From the NCBI GenBank assembly GCA_964613945.1, contig CAZTJC010000009.1:1-64000 (forward strand): DNA of 64,000 bases. Direction: 5' to 3'. Every line of letters begins with the position of its first letter. Position 1 is the stretch's first letter. Below, piece after piece: positions 17,788 to 27,000 of the stretch. A program made the position numbers and the translations under genes. The notes below the pieces were generated by a model. The model had not been told where the DNA came from. It was given only the letters and a program-made list of their open reading frames with translations, and did no database searches. Source of the stretch: JAVVHH01 sp964613945. GTDB lineage: Bacteria > Pseudomonadota > Alphaproteobacteria > Acetobacterales > Acetobacteraceae.

Positions 17788-18746
17788 TTGACCACGTGCT
17801 CGCGGATCGGCGCTCCATCCAGCACGCTCAGGATGTTCCGCGCCGCCGCGACGCCCATCGCGTCCATCGCCTCTACAGTCACGCCGGCGACGTGCGGCGA
17901 ACTGATCACGCCGGGCTCATGCAGCAGCGGGTTGCCTGCCCCTTGCGGCTCCTGCGCCAGGACGTCGAGCCCGGCCCCGCTGATCTGCCCCGATTGCAGC
18001 GCTGCCAGCAACGCGGCTTCGTCGACGATGCCGCCTCGCGCGGTGTTGATCAGCACGGCACCGCGCTTCATGCGGCCGATCCGCGCCGCATCGAACATGC
18101 CGATCGTCTCCGGCGACCGCGGACAGTGGATCGTCACGTAGTCGGCACGCCCCAGCGCCGCGTCGAGATCGTCCACTGGCTCGAATCCTGCAGCCTCGAT
18201 CGCCGCCGCCGCCACGTTCGGATCGAACACCAGAACGGACATACCCATCGCGGCGCAGCGCGGTGCCGTCCGGGTGCCGATCCGCCCGAAGCCGATCACC
18301 AGCACCGTCGAGCCCGACAACTCCCGCGGCAGTGGACTGGTGCGGTCGTGCCAAAGCCCGTCCCGCGTCCGCTGGTGCATCTCCAGCGCCCGCTTGCCGA
18401 CCGCCATCATCATGAACAGCGCGTGCTCGGCGACGCTGGTCGAGTTCGCCGTGCCCGCGATCATCAGCGGGATCCCCCGCGCCGTCAGCGGTGGGATCGC
18501 CACTGCGTCGAAGCCCACACCGATCCGCGCCACCACCTCGAGCACCGGACTGGCATCAGCCTCCGCCTGCCCGAACCGCGTCGCCGACAGCGCCACCCCG
18601 CTCGCCTCGGGCAGCAGCGCGCGGAACGCCTCCGCCCCGATGGAAGCCGGGTACACCACCGTCTCGACGTCCGGCCGCGCCCGCAGCACCGATAATCCCG
18701 CATTGCTCATAAAATGCGGGACAAGAACGGTTTTGGTGTTCTTCAT
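17772..18746 (-). CDS. D-isomer-specific 2-hydroxyacid dehydrogenase (SerA-like)
   Basis: 324 residues. The nucleotide-binding fold is marked by VLVIGFGRIGTRTAPRCAAM (~148) with Asp in VFDPN. The catalytic Arg is in INTARGGIVDEAAL (~235), the Glu in DVLAQEPQ (~263) and the His in SPHVAG (~284), giving a full Arg-Glu-His set. It oxidises or reduces a D-2-hydroxyacid with NAD(P); 3-phosphoglycerate dehydrogenase is possible, but the ACT/regulatory C terminus is absent. Single gene, convergent with the M20 hydrolase. Confidence 0.85.
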   Translation of the reverse strand: MKNTKTVLVPHFMSNAGLSVLRARPDVETVVYPASIGAEAFRALLPEASGVALSATRFGQAEADASPVLEVVARIGVGFDAVAIPPLTARGIPLMIAGTANSTSVAEHALFMMMAVGKRALEMHQRTRDGLWHDRTSPLPRELSGSTVLVIGFGRIGTRTAPRCAAMGMSVLVFDPNVAAAAIEAAGFEPVDDLDAALGRADYVTIHCPRSPETIGMFDAARIGRMKRGAVLINTARGGIVDEAALLAALQSGQISGAGLDVLAQEPQGAGNPLLHEPGVISSPHVAGVTVEAMDAMGVAAARNILSVLDGAPIREHVVNQEVL

Positions 18747-18818
18747 GATGGTGCGAACCTTTCTGCGACGATCGCCACGGCAAAACCCAGCCGATTTCGG
18801 GGAGGCATTTTTAAGTGA

Positions 18819-19571
18819 CTACCCGCGACCCATGAACGGCATCTTCGTGGCCATCACGGTGACGAACGGCACGTTCGTATCCAGCGGCAGCCCGGCCATC
18901 GTGACCACCATGTCTGCCACATGCTTTGAATCGATCCGCGGCTCGACCACCATCTCGCCGTTGGCCTGTATCACGCCTCCGGGCATCCGCTCCGTCATGG
19001 GCGTTATCGCGTTGCCGATGTCGACCTGACCGCACGCGATGTCGAACGCGCGCCCATCCAGCGCCAGCGACTTGGTCATCCCCGTGATGGCATGTTTGGT
19101 GCTGGTATACGGCAGCGAACCCGGTCGCGGCGTATGTGCCGAGATCGACCCGTTGTTGATAATACGTCCGCCCCGGGGCGATTGATGCCGCATCATGTGA
19201 AACGCCGCGCGGGCACACAGGAACGACCCGGTGAGATTGACGCCGACCACGTCCATCCATTGCTGCACCGAGATCTCGTCGATCGGCAGGGACGGCGTCC
19301 CCATACCGGCATTGTTGAACAACAAATCCAGCCGTCCCCACTTCTCCTTGACGGCCGCAAATGCCGCATCCACCGCGCCTGGATTGGACACGTCGGTCGG
19401 GAGCACGAGGAATGCCGCATCCCCTCCCTGCGATGCCGTTTCGTCGAGCGCCTCCCGCCGCCGTCCGACCAGGGCGACGCTCCACCCGGCTGTGGCCAGC
19501 GCCAATGCCGTCGCCCGGCCGACGCCACTGCCGGCGCCGGTGACCAGAGCCGTCTTGCTCGGTTGAGCCAT
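18819..19571 (-). CDS. Short-chain dehydrogenase/reductase
   Basis: 250 residues from ATG 19571 (MAQPSKTALVTGAGSGVGRA). The frame is open 150 codons upstream but loses coding character and covers the divergent promoter region. TGAGSGVG is the cofactor loop, NNAG the structural motif (~88), Ser lies in NNGSIS and the catalytic pair is in PYTSTKHA (Tyr/Lys, ~158). Oxidoreductase of unknown substrate. It ends 72 bases downstream of the hydroxyacid dehydrogenase start on the same strand. Confidence 0.85.
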   Translation of the reverse strand: MAQPSKTALVTGAGSGVGRATALALATAGWSVALVGRRREALDETASQGGDAAFLVLPTDVSNPGAVDAAFAAVKEKWGRLDLLFNNAGMGTPSLPIDEISVQQWMDVVGVNLTGSFLCARAAFHMMRHQSPRGGRIINNGSISAHTPRPGSLPYTSTKHAITGMTKSLALDGRAFDIACGQVDIGNAITPMTERMPGGVIQANGEMVVEPRIDSKHVADMVVTMAGLPLDTNVPFVTVMATKMPFMGRG

Positions 19572-19724
19572 TTTTGTTGCCTCCCTTGATTCGCAGGCGC
19601 CGCGGCGCCGCCGCATAGAACCACCCGCATCCGGTTTCGGCCAGTCATCGAGCGCATGGAACACGGTGCGGCGGCGGGCCCGTTTTGCGCTGCCGTTCGG
19701 CATCTCCGGTGCTAATTTGTCGCC

Positions 19725-20063
19725 ATGACGAGAATCACGCTCCGCATCGATTTCGACAAAAACCGCGCGCTCGGGCCGGGAAAGGTGCGTTTGCTGGAGT
19801 TGTTGGGCGAAACCGGGTCCATCTCGGGGGCTGGCCGCGCAATGGGGATGAGCTATCGCCGGGCTTGGCTGCTGATCGATGCGCTTAACCAGACCTTCCG
19901 GCAGCCAGTGGTTCAAACCAGAGGCGGCGGCGTGGGCGGCGGCGGGGCGGACCTGACGGAGTTCGGTGCCGCTCTGGTCGCCAATTACCGCGCGATGGAG
20001 CGGGAGGCGCGCGAGACCCTGGCCCATCGGATACTAGAACTCGAAGCAGGCCTGGCCGCCTGA
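19725..20063 (+). CDS. ModE-like N-terminal winged-helix regulator
   Basis: 112 residues. It consists only of the LysR-type winged helix found at the N terminus of ModE: GPGKVRLLELLGETGSISGA, then MGMSYRRAWLLIDALN and a glycine-rich wing (GGGVGGGGADLTEFG). The C-terminal molybdate-binding domains are missing, as in a known class of short ModE relatives. It probably binds DNA as a dimer; molybdate sensing cannot be assumed. It is divergent from the SDR gene (153-base gap), which is a possible target. No molybdenum genes are in the window. Confidence 0.85.
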   Translation: MTRITLRIDFDKNRALGPGKVRLLELLGETGSISGAGRAMGMSYRRAWLLIDALNQTFRQPVVQTRGGGVGGGGADLTEFGAALVANYRAMEREARETLAHRILELEAGLAA

Positions 20064-20102
20064 GCCGATGCTCGACCCGGCAAGTCAGCCGGGCAATCCT
20101 GC

Positions 20103-20558
20103 CTAGCTGCCGCGTTCTTCGTCCGAGCGCGTCGTCAAGTTCAGCAACGGCAAGTCTTCCTGCGGTTTGTCCGCTTTCGCCCGCGACGCACTGCGCCGCT
20201 CTGGCCCGGTCGCCCGCCGACGCAGCAGCTCGTCGAGCATTCGGTCGATCGTCTGCCAGATCGGCTCGTCGCCCACCCGCTCCAGCATGATCATCCGGTG
20301 CGCCGCCAGGGTCACGTTCAACGTTCCCCGTGTCGTCTCCGGACGGGGCGACCGCATCTGCACCAGCGCCTTTTCGACTTCCTCCACCGGCACGCCGAGG
20401 GCAAGGGCGATATCGGCCGGCTCCGCGCCGGCGCGGCGCATCTTGCGCGCCTTAGTCGACTCTCGCGCATCCATGGCGATGGACGGCCGCAATGCCTGCG
20501 TCCGCAACGACATCTCACCGGAGCCGGCACCTGGCGCCTTGCCCTTAAAACCAGACAT
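20103..20558 (-). CDS. Hypothetical protein with short helix-turn-helix-like segment
   Basis: 151 residues from ATG 20558 (a GTG lies one codon earlier). Soluble and highly charged. Residues ~35-60 (STKARKMRRAGAEPADIALA then LGVPVEEVEKAL) look like a resolvase-type helix-turn-helix, followed by an acidic/basic tail rich in Arg, Lys and Asp. No function is recognised. It faces the ModE-like gene at its 3' end and is divergent from the HU gene. Confidence 0.6.
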   Translation of the reverse strand: MSGFKGKAPGAGSGEMSLRTQALRPSIAMDARESTKARKMRRAGAEPADIALALGVPVEEVEKALVQMRSPRPETTRGTLNVTLAAHRMIMLERVGDEPIWQTIDRMLDELLRRRATGPERRSASRAKADKPQEDLPLLNLTTRSDEERGS

Positions 20559-20881
20559 CACGCTACCTCACTGCCGCAAAACATCCCAGAAGCACGGTAT
20601 TTTTCATATGGGTGCCGAGCCACGCGAGCGGAACACAGGCACTTCGATCGTCGATAAATTCGGAATAATCCTGATAAACAGTCAATTCATTACGGCGTTG
20701 TTGCGGACCAGCCATAGAATAGCCCGGATTGGACGCTCTGGCACTCCTGCGGGCTTGCCCGCGCAATGAGCTTATGGATAACACTGCTTCGAGGCCGATT
20801 CCGACCGTGGATTCCCGGATCCCCAGAGCGATCGACTGGCCGGAACGGTATGCACTGACAACATCTCCGGAAGGAACTCCC
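20559..20881. other. Gene-free region upstream of HU
   Basis: 323 bases between the hypothetical gene (minus) and the HU gene (plus). It is locally A+T-richer around 20640-20720 (AAATTCGGAATAATC and CAATTCATTA), where promoters for both genes would be expected. No exact consensus pair could be fixed. The in-frame extension of HU through this stretch has no homology to HU and is not regarded as coding. A good ribosome-binding site (GGAAGGA) stands just before the HU ATG. Confidence 0.45.
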
Positions 20882-21268
20882 ATGAACGTAGCCGAGCTTG
20901 CCGAACAGATCGCGACCACCCTCAACATGGACAAAAAAGAAGCTCGGGCTGTTGTCGACGGCGTTTTCAAGGCCGTTGTGGAAGCCGCGCAGCAGGGCGA
21001 CGAAGTCAGCATCCCCAGCTTCGGTAAGTTCAAGGTCGCCTCGCGCGAAGCACGGCAGGGCCGCAACCCGGCCACCGGCGAGACGATCCAGATCGCCGCG
21101 TCCAAGAAGCTGAACTTCATGCCCGCCAAGCAGGTCAAGGACGCGATGAACCCGCCGGCCGCCTCGGCAGCCAAGGCTGCTGCGGCGCCGAAGGCAGCGT
21201 CCAAGGCCGCTCCGGCCGCCAAGGCTGCGCCGGCAAAAGCCGCTCCCAAGCCCCGCGCCAAGAAGTAA
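20882..21268 (+). CDS. HU family DNA-binding protein with Lys/Ala/Pro-rich C-terminal tail
   Basis: 128 residues from ATG 20882, preceded by GGAAGGA. Residues 1-90 are a complete HU domain: MNVAELAEQIATTLNMDKKE, IPSFGKFKVASREAR and the DNA-arm signature GRNPATGETIQIAASKKLNF. Residues ~91-128 are a low-complexity tail of Ala, Lys and Pro with repeated AAPKAA/KAAPAKAA units, ending PKPRAKK, like histone H1 or mycobacterial HupB tails. HU bends and compacts DNA; the tail likely adds non-specific DNA contacts. Usual HU length is about 90 residues. Confidence 0.93.
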   Translation: MNVAELAEQIATTLNMDKKEARAVVDGVFKAVVEAAQQGDEVSIPSFGKFKVASREARQGRNPATGETIQIAASKKLNFMPAKQVKDAMNPPAASAAKAAAAPKAASKAAPAAKAAPAKAAPKPRAKK

Positions 21269-21286
21269 CCACCACTCTAGTAGAGT

Positions 21287-21313
21287 ACGCCGGCGGAGCC
21301 TCTCCGCCGGCGT
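21287..21313 (+). terminator. Strong hairpin after the HU gene
   Basis: A perfect 12-bp stem, ACGCCGGCGGAG / CTCCGCCGGCGT, with a 3-base loop starts 18 bases after the HU stop. It is very stable but lacks a T-tract. A GTG that could start the next gene lies inside the right arm, which argues for the ATG at 21330 instead. Confidence 0.7.
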
Positions 21314-21329
21314 GTCGCTCTCCCCGTCC

Positions 21330-22313
21330 ATGATCCCGGTCCGCGCCCTCCGCCCCGTTGCGCCGCCTACGCTCCTCGTCGTTATCGACACGGAGGAGGA
21401 GTTCGAGTGGAACGCCCCCTTCGACCGTAACAGCACCAGCGTCGCCAACATCGGCTACCAGCACCTCGCCCAGTCCGTCTTCGCGGCCGCCGGCATCGTT
21501 CCGACCTACGCAATCGACTACCCCGTGGCGACGACGCCATCCTCCATCGCCGTCCTGGCGCCGTGGCAGGCTGCCGGAGCCTGCGAGATCGGGGCGCATC
21601 TGCATCCGTGGGTCAACCCACCCGATGAGGAGGCCGTATCGGCGCGCAACTCGTTCGCCAGCAATCTTCCGCCGGACCTGATGCAGCGCAAGCTCACCGT
21701 GCTGCGTGATGCCATCGTCGCCAATTTCGGCATCCCACCCCGCGTCTACAAAGCCGGCCGCTACGGCATCGGCGCCGAAACGCCCGGCATCCTCGACGAG
21801 CTGGGCTTCGTCGCTGATGCCAGCGTGGTGCCGCATCTGGACTCCTCCAACAAAGAGGGTCCCGACTTCCGCGGTCTTCCCGACCAGCCTTTCATGACTG
21901 ATTGCGGCATCGCCGAGCTTCCGCTCTCCGTTCATTTCGTCGGCCGCGCCGCCGCGTCCGGACCACGCCTGTTTCCTGTCCTTTCCCGCCTCGAACGGTT
22001 CCGCGCGCCTGGCCTGGCCAGTCGTCTCGGTCTGCTCGAGCGGTTGCGGCTCAGCCCCGAAGACCACGGCTTCGCCGACATGAAGCGTCAGACCGAGGCC
22101 GCTCTGGCCCGTGGCCACCGTTATTTCATGCTCACCTATCATAGCTCGAGCCTCATGCCCGGCGGCTCTCCCTACGCCCGCACCGAAGCCGCCCGCGACG
22201 CCTTGCTCGAGGCCTTAACCAAATACATACGATTCTTTGCCACGATACCGGGATGGACCACCCTGACCACCACTGAGCTCGCCAACAACATGCGTGCGGA
22301 TTTGCCGACCTGA
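21330..22313 (+). CDS. WalW-like polysaccharide deacetylase family protein
   Basis: 327 residues from ATG 21330 (MIPVRALRPVAPPTLLVVID). The strand PTLLVVIDTEEEFEW supplies the first Asp, and EIGAHLHPWVNPP gives a HxH metal pair as in NodB-type carbohydrate esterases. KAGRYGIG and MLTYHSSSLMPGG occur where the family has its substrate loops. There is no signal peptide, so a cytoplasmic deacetylase or related hydrolase is expected. It is followed directly by the ATP-grasp/phosphatase fusion and is probably co-transcribed with it; the pairing suggests surface-glycan modification, which is inference. Confidence 0.78.
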   Translation: MIPVRALRPVAPPTLLVVIDTEEEFEWNAPFDRNSTSVANIGYQHLAQSVFAAAGIVPTYAIDYPVATTPSSIAVLAPWQAAGACEIGAHLHPWVNPPDEEAVSARNSFASNLPPDLMQRKLTVLRDAIVANFGIPPRVYKAGRYGIGAETPGILDELGFVADASVVPHLDSSNKEGPDFRGLPDQPFMTDCGIAELPLSVHFVGRAAASGPRLFPVLSRLERFRAPGLASRLGLLERLRLSPEDHGFADMKRQTEAALARGHRYFMLTYHSSSLMPGGSPYARTEAARDALLEALTKYIRFFATIPGWTTLTTTELANNMRADLPT

Positions 22314-22366
22314 CCCAGCCCGACGTCTCGCCATCCGCCCCGGTCATCCGCGGCAAGGCCCTCGTC

Positions 22367-24085
22367 ATGGGCGACGACACGCGGGGCTTCCTTGCCACTG
22401 TCCGGTCGCTCGGGCGCCAGGGAATCGAGGTGCATGCCGCCCCGTTCGACTTCCGCGCCCCTGCCCTGGCCAGCCGCTACATTGCGGCCGTCCACGATAT
22501 TCCCCCATGGATGGGCGATGGCTCGGCATGGCGCACCGCCATGCGCACCCTGCTCGAAGCGCAAGGCTATGACCTCGTCATCCCCTGCGACGAGCGCAAC
22601 CTGCTGCCGCTTCATCTGCTGCGCGCCGAGTTTGAGGGTCTGACCCGCCTGGCCATCCCCAACGCCCGCGCGATTGAGGTTCTGTTCGACAAGCATGAAA
22701 CCCGCGAGCTTGCCGATCGGGTCGGGGTTCCCGTCGCCCGGGGACGCATCGCGCGGCAGGACGACCGGCCCGCCGATATCCTGGCCGAATTTGGCAGCCC
22801 GGTGGTCGTCAAGCCACGCCGCTCCTATACGATTGAAGGCCTGGCCAAACGCGGCCGGGTTCATGTCACCAGCGACGAGGCGCTTCTCGCCCATGTCCTG
22901 CGGGACGCTGAGCCCGACAGCCTGTTGCTCGAATCCTGCTTTGAGGGAGACGGCCTCGGCCTGTCGATCCTCGCCCATGATGGCCGTCTGTTGCAGGCGT
23001 TTGAACATCGCCGGGTTCACGAACGATCCGGCAGCAGCTTCTTCCGCGTCAGCGCCGCGCCCACGCCGGATCTGGTCGAGGCCTGCGCCGCACTGGCCGC
23101 CGGCGTCAGCTACACCGGCATCGCCATGGTCGAGTTCAAGCGCAACGCGTCCGGCGGTTGGATCCTGCTCGAGGTCAACGCTCGCCCCTGGGGTTCCTTG
23201 CCGCTGCCGGTCGCCCTCGGCGTCGACTTTCCCTATCGCTGGTATCGCCTTCTGGTCGATGGCGCCGACACGCCCCCCGTTCCCTATCGTGCCGGCATCT
23301 TCGGCCGCAACGTGATCCCGGATCTCGTCGCCGCCGTCGCCGCGGCCGAAACCCACAGCACCCACATCCGCAGGGCCGGTGCCCTTTTCCAACGCCTGGC
23401 CGGAACCCGGCGCATGCTCATCAACGCTGAAAAGCAGGACGTCTATGTTCGCGACGATCCCGCCCCGTTTCGCGCCGAACTCTCCACCATCGCCCGCAGC
23501 GCCCTCACCCGCGCCCAGCGCCTCGCCCCCGGACAGCGCCGCGCCGCCACCGCCCGCGCGCAAACCGTCGTCTCGGCCATTGCCGCTGCGCCCGGACCCA
23601 AACACATCCTGTTCGCCTGCCAGGGCAACATCTGCCGTAGTCCCTATGGTGCGGCCGTCCTGCGCGATACTGCCGGCGAAGCTCTGCTTGTCACCTCCGC
23701 CGGTATGATGCCCCGACCGGGCCGATCGGCGCCCGACCTGTTCCAAGCCCAGGCCGCGTCGGAAGGGATCGATCTGGCCGCCCATCGCTCGGCTTGGCTC
23801 GACCGCGCCAGCGCCGAAGCAGCCTCCCTCATCGTCCTGTTCGACCGTGTCAACCAGGCCGCCTTCGCCGACCGCTACCCCGATCTACCGGTCCCGACTA
23901 TCCTGCTCGGCGACCTCATTGGAGTCGGCGAGATCGACGATCCCGTGGATGGGGACGCCTCGGTCGCTGCGGCCTCATACCGCCAGATCCGCGCAGGGGT
24001 GGACCGCCTCGCCGCCCTCTTAAAGGTGGGCGGACCAGCAAAGGCACCGGAGACGCAGCGGCAATCGCCCGCGTCAGCTGAATAG
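22367..24085 (+). CDS. ATP-grasp ligase fused to low-molecular-weight protein tyrosine phosphatase
   Basis: 572 residues from ATG 22367. Residues 1-~330 form an ATP-grasp enzyme: DTRGFLATVRSLGRQG (nucleotide fold), FGSPVVVKPRR (ATP-binding Lys), VEFKRNASGGWILLEVNARP (metal-binding Glu/Asn) and GSLPLPVALGVDFP. A helical linker (~370-410) leads to a complete LMW-PTP domain: HILFACQGNICRSPYG with P-loop Cys418-X5-Arg424-Ser425, and the DP acid loop at Asp525-Pro526. The fold's first strand (KALVMG) extends upstream of the ATG, so translation may begin at CTG 22310, which overlaps the deacetylase stop. An ATP-grasp part could ligate a carboxylate to an amine; the phosphatase suggests tyrosine-phosphate control. 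Substrates are unknown. Confidence 0.88.
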   Translation: MGDDTRGFLATVRSLGRQGIEVHAAPFDFRAPALASRYIAAVHDIPPWMGDGSAWRTAMRTLLEAQGYDLVIPCDERNLLPLHLLRAEFEGLTRLAIPNARAIEVLFDKHETRELADRVGVPVARGRIARQDDRPADILAEFGSPVVVKPRRSYTIEGLAKRGRVHVTSDEALLAHVLRDAEPDSLLLESCFEGDGLGLSILAHDGRLLQAFEHRRVHERSGSSFFRVSAAPTPDLVEACAALAAGVSYTGIAMVEFKRNASGGWILLEVNARPWGSLPLPVALGVDFPYRWYRLLVDGADTPPVPYRAGIFGRNVIPDLVAAVAAAETHSTHIRRAGALFQRLAGTRRMLINAEKQDVYVRDDPAPFRAELSTIARSALTRAQRLAPGQRRAATARAQTVVSAIAAAPGPKHILFACQGNICRSPYGAAVLRDTAGEALLVTSAGMMPRPGRSAPDLFQAQAASEGIDLAAHRSAWLDRASAEAASLIVLFDRVNQAAFADRYPDLPVPTILLGDLIGVGEIDDPVDGDASVAAASYRQIRAGVDRLAALLKVGGPAKAPETQRQSPASAE

Positions 24086-27000
24086 GTCGAACAATCCGCG
24101 CAGAAAGCCGGGCGTGAGTAGGCTGAACGGATTGATGCTGACGTTCGGGCTGGCCACGGCTCCACCGACGCTGAAATTGGCCGCGATCAACCCGCCACCC
24201 CGTTCGGGGCTGAACAATCGCCCAATCAGCGGCAACTTCCCCAGCGCCGCATTGACCGCATAGGCCGGGACGACCGTCCCGCTGATGTCCATCACCTGCC
24301 GATCCAGGTCGATCCAGCCATTCGCCGTGATACCCAGCGACGAACTGAACGCCCGGCTCGGCCCAAGCCGCACCACGTTTGCGCACAGGCAGAACGGCGC
24401 CTGCAACTCGGCAAAATACACTCCGCTATCCTTCAGGGCATCCACGATTCCGTAGACGGTCACCGCCTGCAGCAATTTGCCGACGATCACCGCGTCCTTG
24501 ACGGCGAAATCGTGCAACTGCACCCGTCCCGCCAATGGCGGATCGGCGACCCGGTCGTCATACCGCGCCTCGACCGACAGCGCTCCGCCCTGGATCGTCC
24601 GCGTCAGATCCAGCCCGCTCAGCAACGCACCAAGGTCCGCCGCTCGCACTGATAGCGTCCGCCCGTTCTCCACCGGCGTCAGCGAGACCAGCAGCTTCTC
24701 CCGTCCCCCCGTCGTCGCCTGCAGCGATTGCAGCTTGCCACCGGTCCGCTCCGCATGCGCCGCCAGGTCAGTCAGCACCCGCCCATGCCCGAGCGACACA
24801 CGCCCGAAGCGGATATCGGCGACAAAGGCCCGCCCCGGCCCGCCCGCGGCGTGACCGTCGAACAATGAGCCGACCTGCTCCGATACATCCAGCGCCGAAC
24901 CGCTCGCCCGCACGCGGATCGGCCCGGTCTCGTCGGGCGGGAACGCCACTTCGCCCGATACCCGCGTCGGCCCGAGGATCAGCTGCTCTACCTGCAGCAC
25001 CCGCGGCACCCCATCCACCACCGCCGCGCGCGCGACCACTTTCATCCCCGGCCCACTCGCCATCAGGCTCGGCACGCCGGTGATGTTGCCGTGCTTCAAT
25101 GTCACGGTCGCCGCCGCCCGCGCTGCCGCGCCCGGCGCCTTGTGCCATCCCAGCGCCGACAGCCCCGCCGGGCCGAGATCCGCCTTGACCGATACGCGGG
25201 ACAAGCCGTCCCGCTGTTCGGAATAGGTCGTATCCACCAGCGCCGACCCGCTCGTCAGCAGCCCGGCCGACCCGAGCCCATTGGCTGCCAGCTCCGCCGC
25301 TCCGACTCGCCCGACCAGCCGCGCCTGCTGCAACACCTCCGTCGCCGGCCCCGGCGTGAAGTCCATCTGCACTTCGGCCTGCCCCGCGATCCCCGCTATG
25401 GTCGCCGCCCCGGAAGCTTTCAGCCCGTCCTGCGTCACGTCATAGGTGATGTCGCCACCGGTCAGGTTCCGCCCGGCCACCAACCCGTCCAGTCGCAATC
25501 CGGTCAGCCGCCCCGTCGACGCGATCGATACTTGGTCGAACGTCAGGTGGTCGAACATCGGCACGTTCACCTTGAGCTGCGCCGTAGCCCGTCCCGCCGA
25601 ACCGGTGATCGGGATCGGATGCGCCGACAGCAGGTTCAGCCGCGGCTCGCGCAACACATGCAGCACGTCCGGAACGCTGCCTTGGATCGACGCCGTCAGC
25701 GCCATGTACTGGTCCTTGTGCGACATGCCGGTGAAGTGGATCACGCCGTCCTTCAACACCGTCGGCCCCTGGTTCGCCCGCGGTATCGTAATCAGCAGAT
25801 CGTCCGGCCCCGTCACCGTCAGCGTCGCACGCGCATGCTCGACCGGCGGCACCGGCCGCAGCCAATGGATCACCACCTCCTCCGCCTGCAGCGAGCCGCC
25901 CGCCGCTGTCACCTGCGTTTTACCGGGGTCCGCATCCGGAATCGCGATCGTCGCCGTGAACGCCGCATCATGCGCCGTCCCCGCCGTGACGTTGTCGGTC
26001 AGCCACGGTCGCACATGCCCGCCCCACGCCTTGGGCCACAGGGCCGGCAGGTCGCCGAACTGCACCCGATCCACCTTGAGCGTCGTCTGCGCCGTCATCC
26101 GGTCATCAGCGTGCTGCGCCGAAACGGTGATGACGGCCGTGCTCCGCCGCGCCCCGCCCGCGACCAGCGTCGCTTGCGCCGGGTCGACGGTCAGCGTCTG
26201 CGGACGCCAGGACTTGCCGTCCCACGTCGCCGACGCCTGGACCGAGGCACCGTCAAAGGCGACCGGCGTGCTGTTCGGCACCGAAAGCGTGCCTTGCCCG
26301 GCAGTCGCATGCAGCGTCGCCCTCTCCGGCAGCAGCCCGGCCGTCAAGTCCAGACTGACCTCAGCCCCGACCGACGTCTCGAGCCCGCCAAGGACCGACA
26401 ACCCCGGATCGAGCTGCGCCAGAAATCCAAAATCGATCGTTCGCGTCGCTACAGGCATCAAGCTCGCTTCGAAATGCGTCCCCCCTGCCGGAAGCAACTC
26501 GGCCTTCAACGCCAGCGCCAGCGTCGTATCGCCGGTTATGAACGTTCCCGTCGCGGCGCCGGTGATGCCGCCACCGGACTTTCGGCGCAGATCGAGCCCG
26601 GCGATCTTGCCCGCGACCGACGCGCCCGACGCCTCGTCGACCAGCGTCAGTCGCGCATGCTCGACCACGACCTGTTCGAGCGCGCTCAGCGCCGGGTCGG
26701 TTCCGCCGCTTCCCGCCGGCTGCCGCAGGGCGGCCAACACGGCGCCGAAACCGCCATTGTCGCTCGGCGACGCTTCCTCGGGCTGATCGGCACCGGTGTC
26801 GAGCCGGACCGTTCCATCGGCACCGCGCACCATCCGGAGCCGTACCCCGTCCAGCACGACCCGCCGTGGCGCCACCGTCGCCGTCAGCAGCGGCAGCGGC
26901 GCCAGCGTCACGTCGGCCAGCGCGACGCTGGCCCGCTGCTGCCCTGCCGCATCCACGGTATTCACATCGTGCAGCCGCAGCTCGAGCCCGCTCTGCGCTC

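Noticed and set aside
16599..18695. 698-codon plus-strand open frame
   Set aside because: It runs through the M20 hydrolase in another frame and antisense to the hydroxyacid dehydrogenase; its translation is Arg/His/Pro-rich with no domain, a typical high-G+C shadow.
19572..20027. N-terminal extension of the SDR
   Set aside because: The cofactor-binding strand starts right after ATG 19571, and the extension runs antisense to the ModE-like gene.
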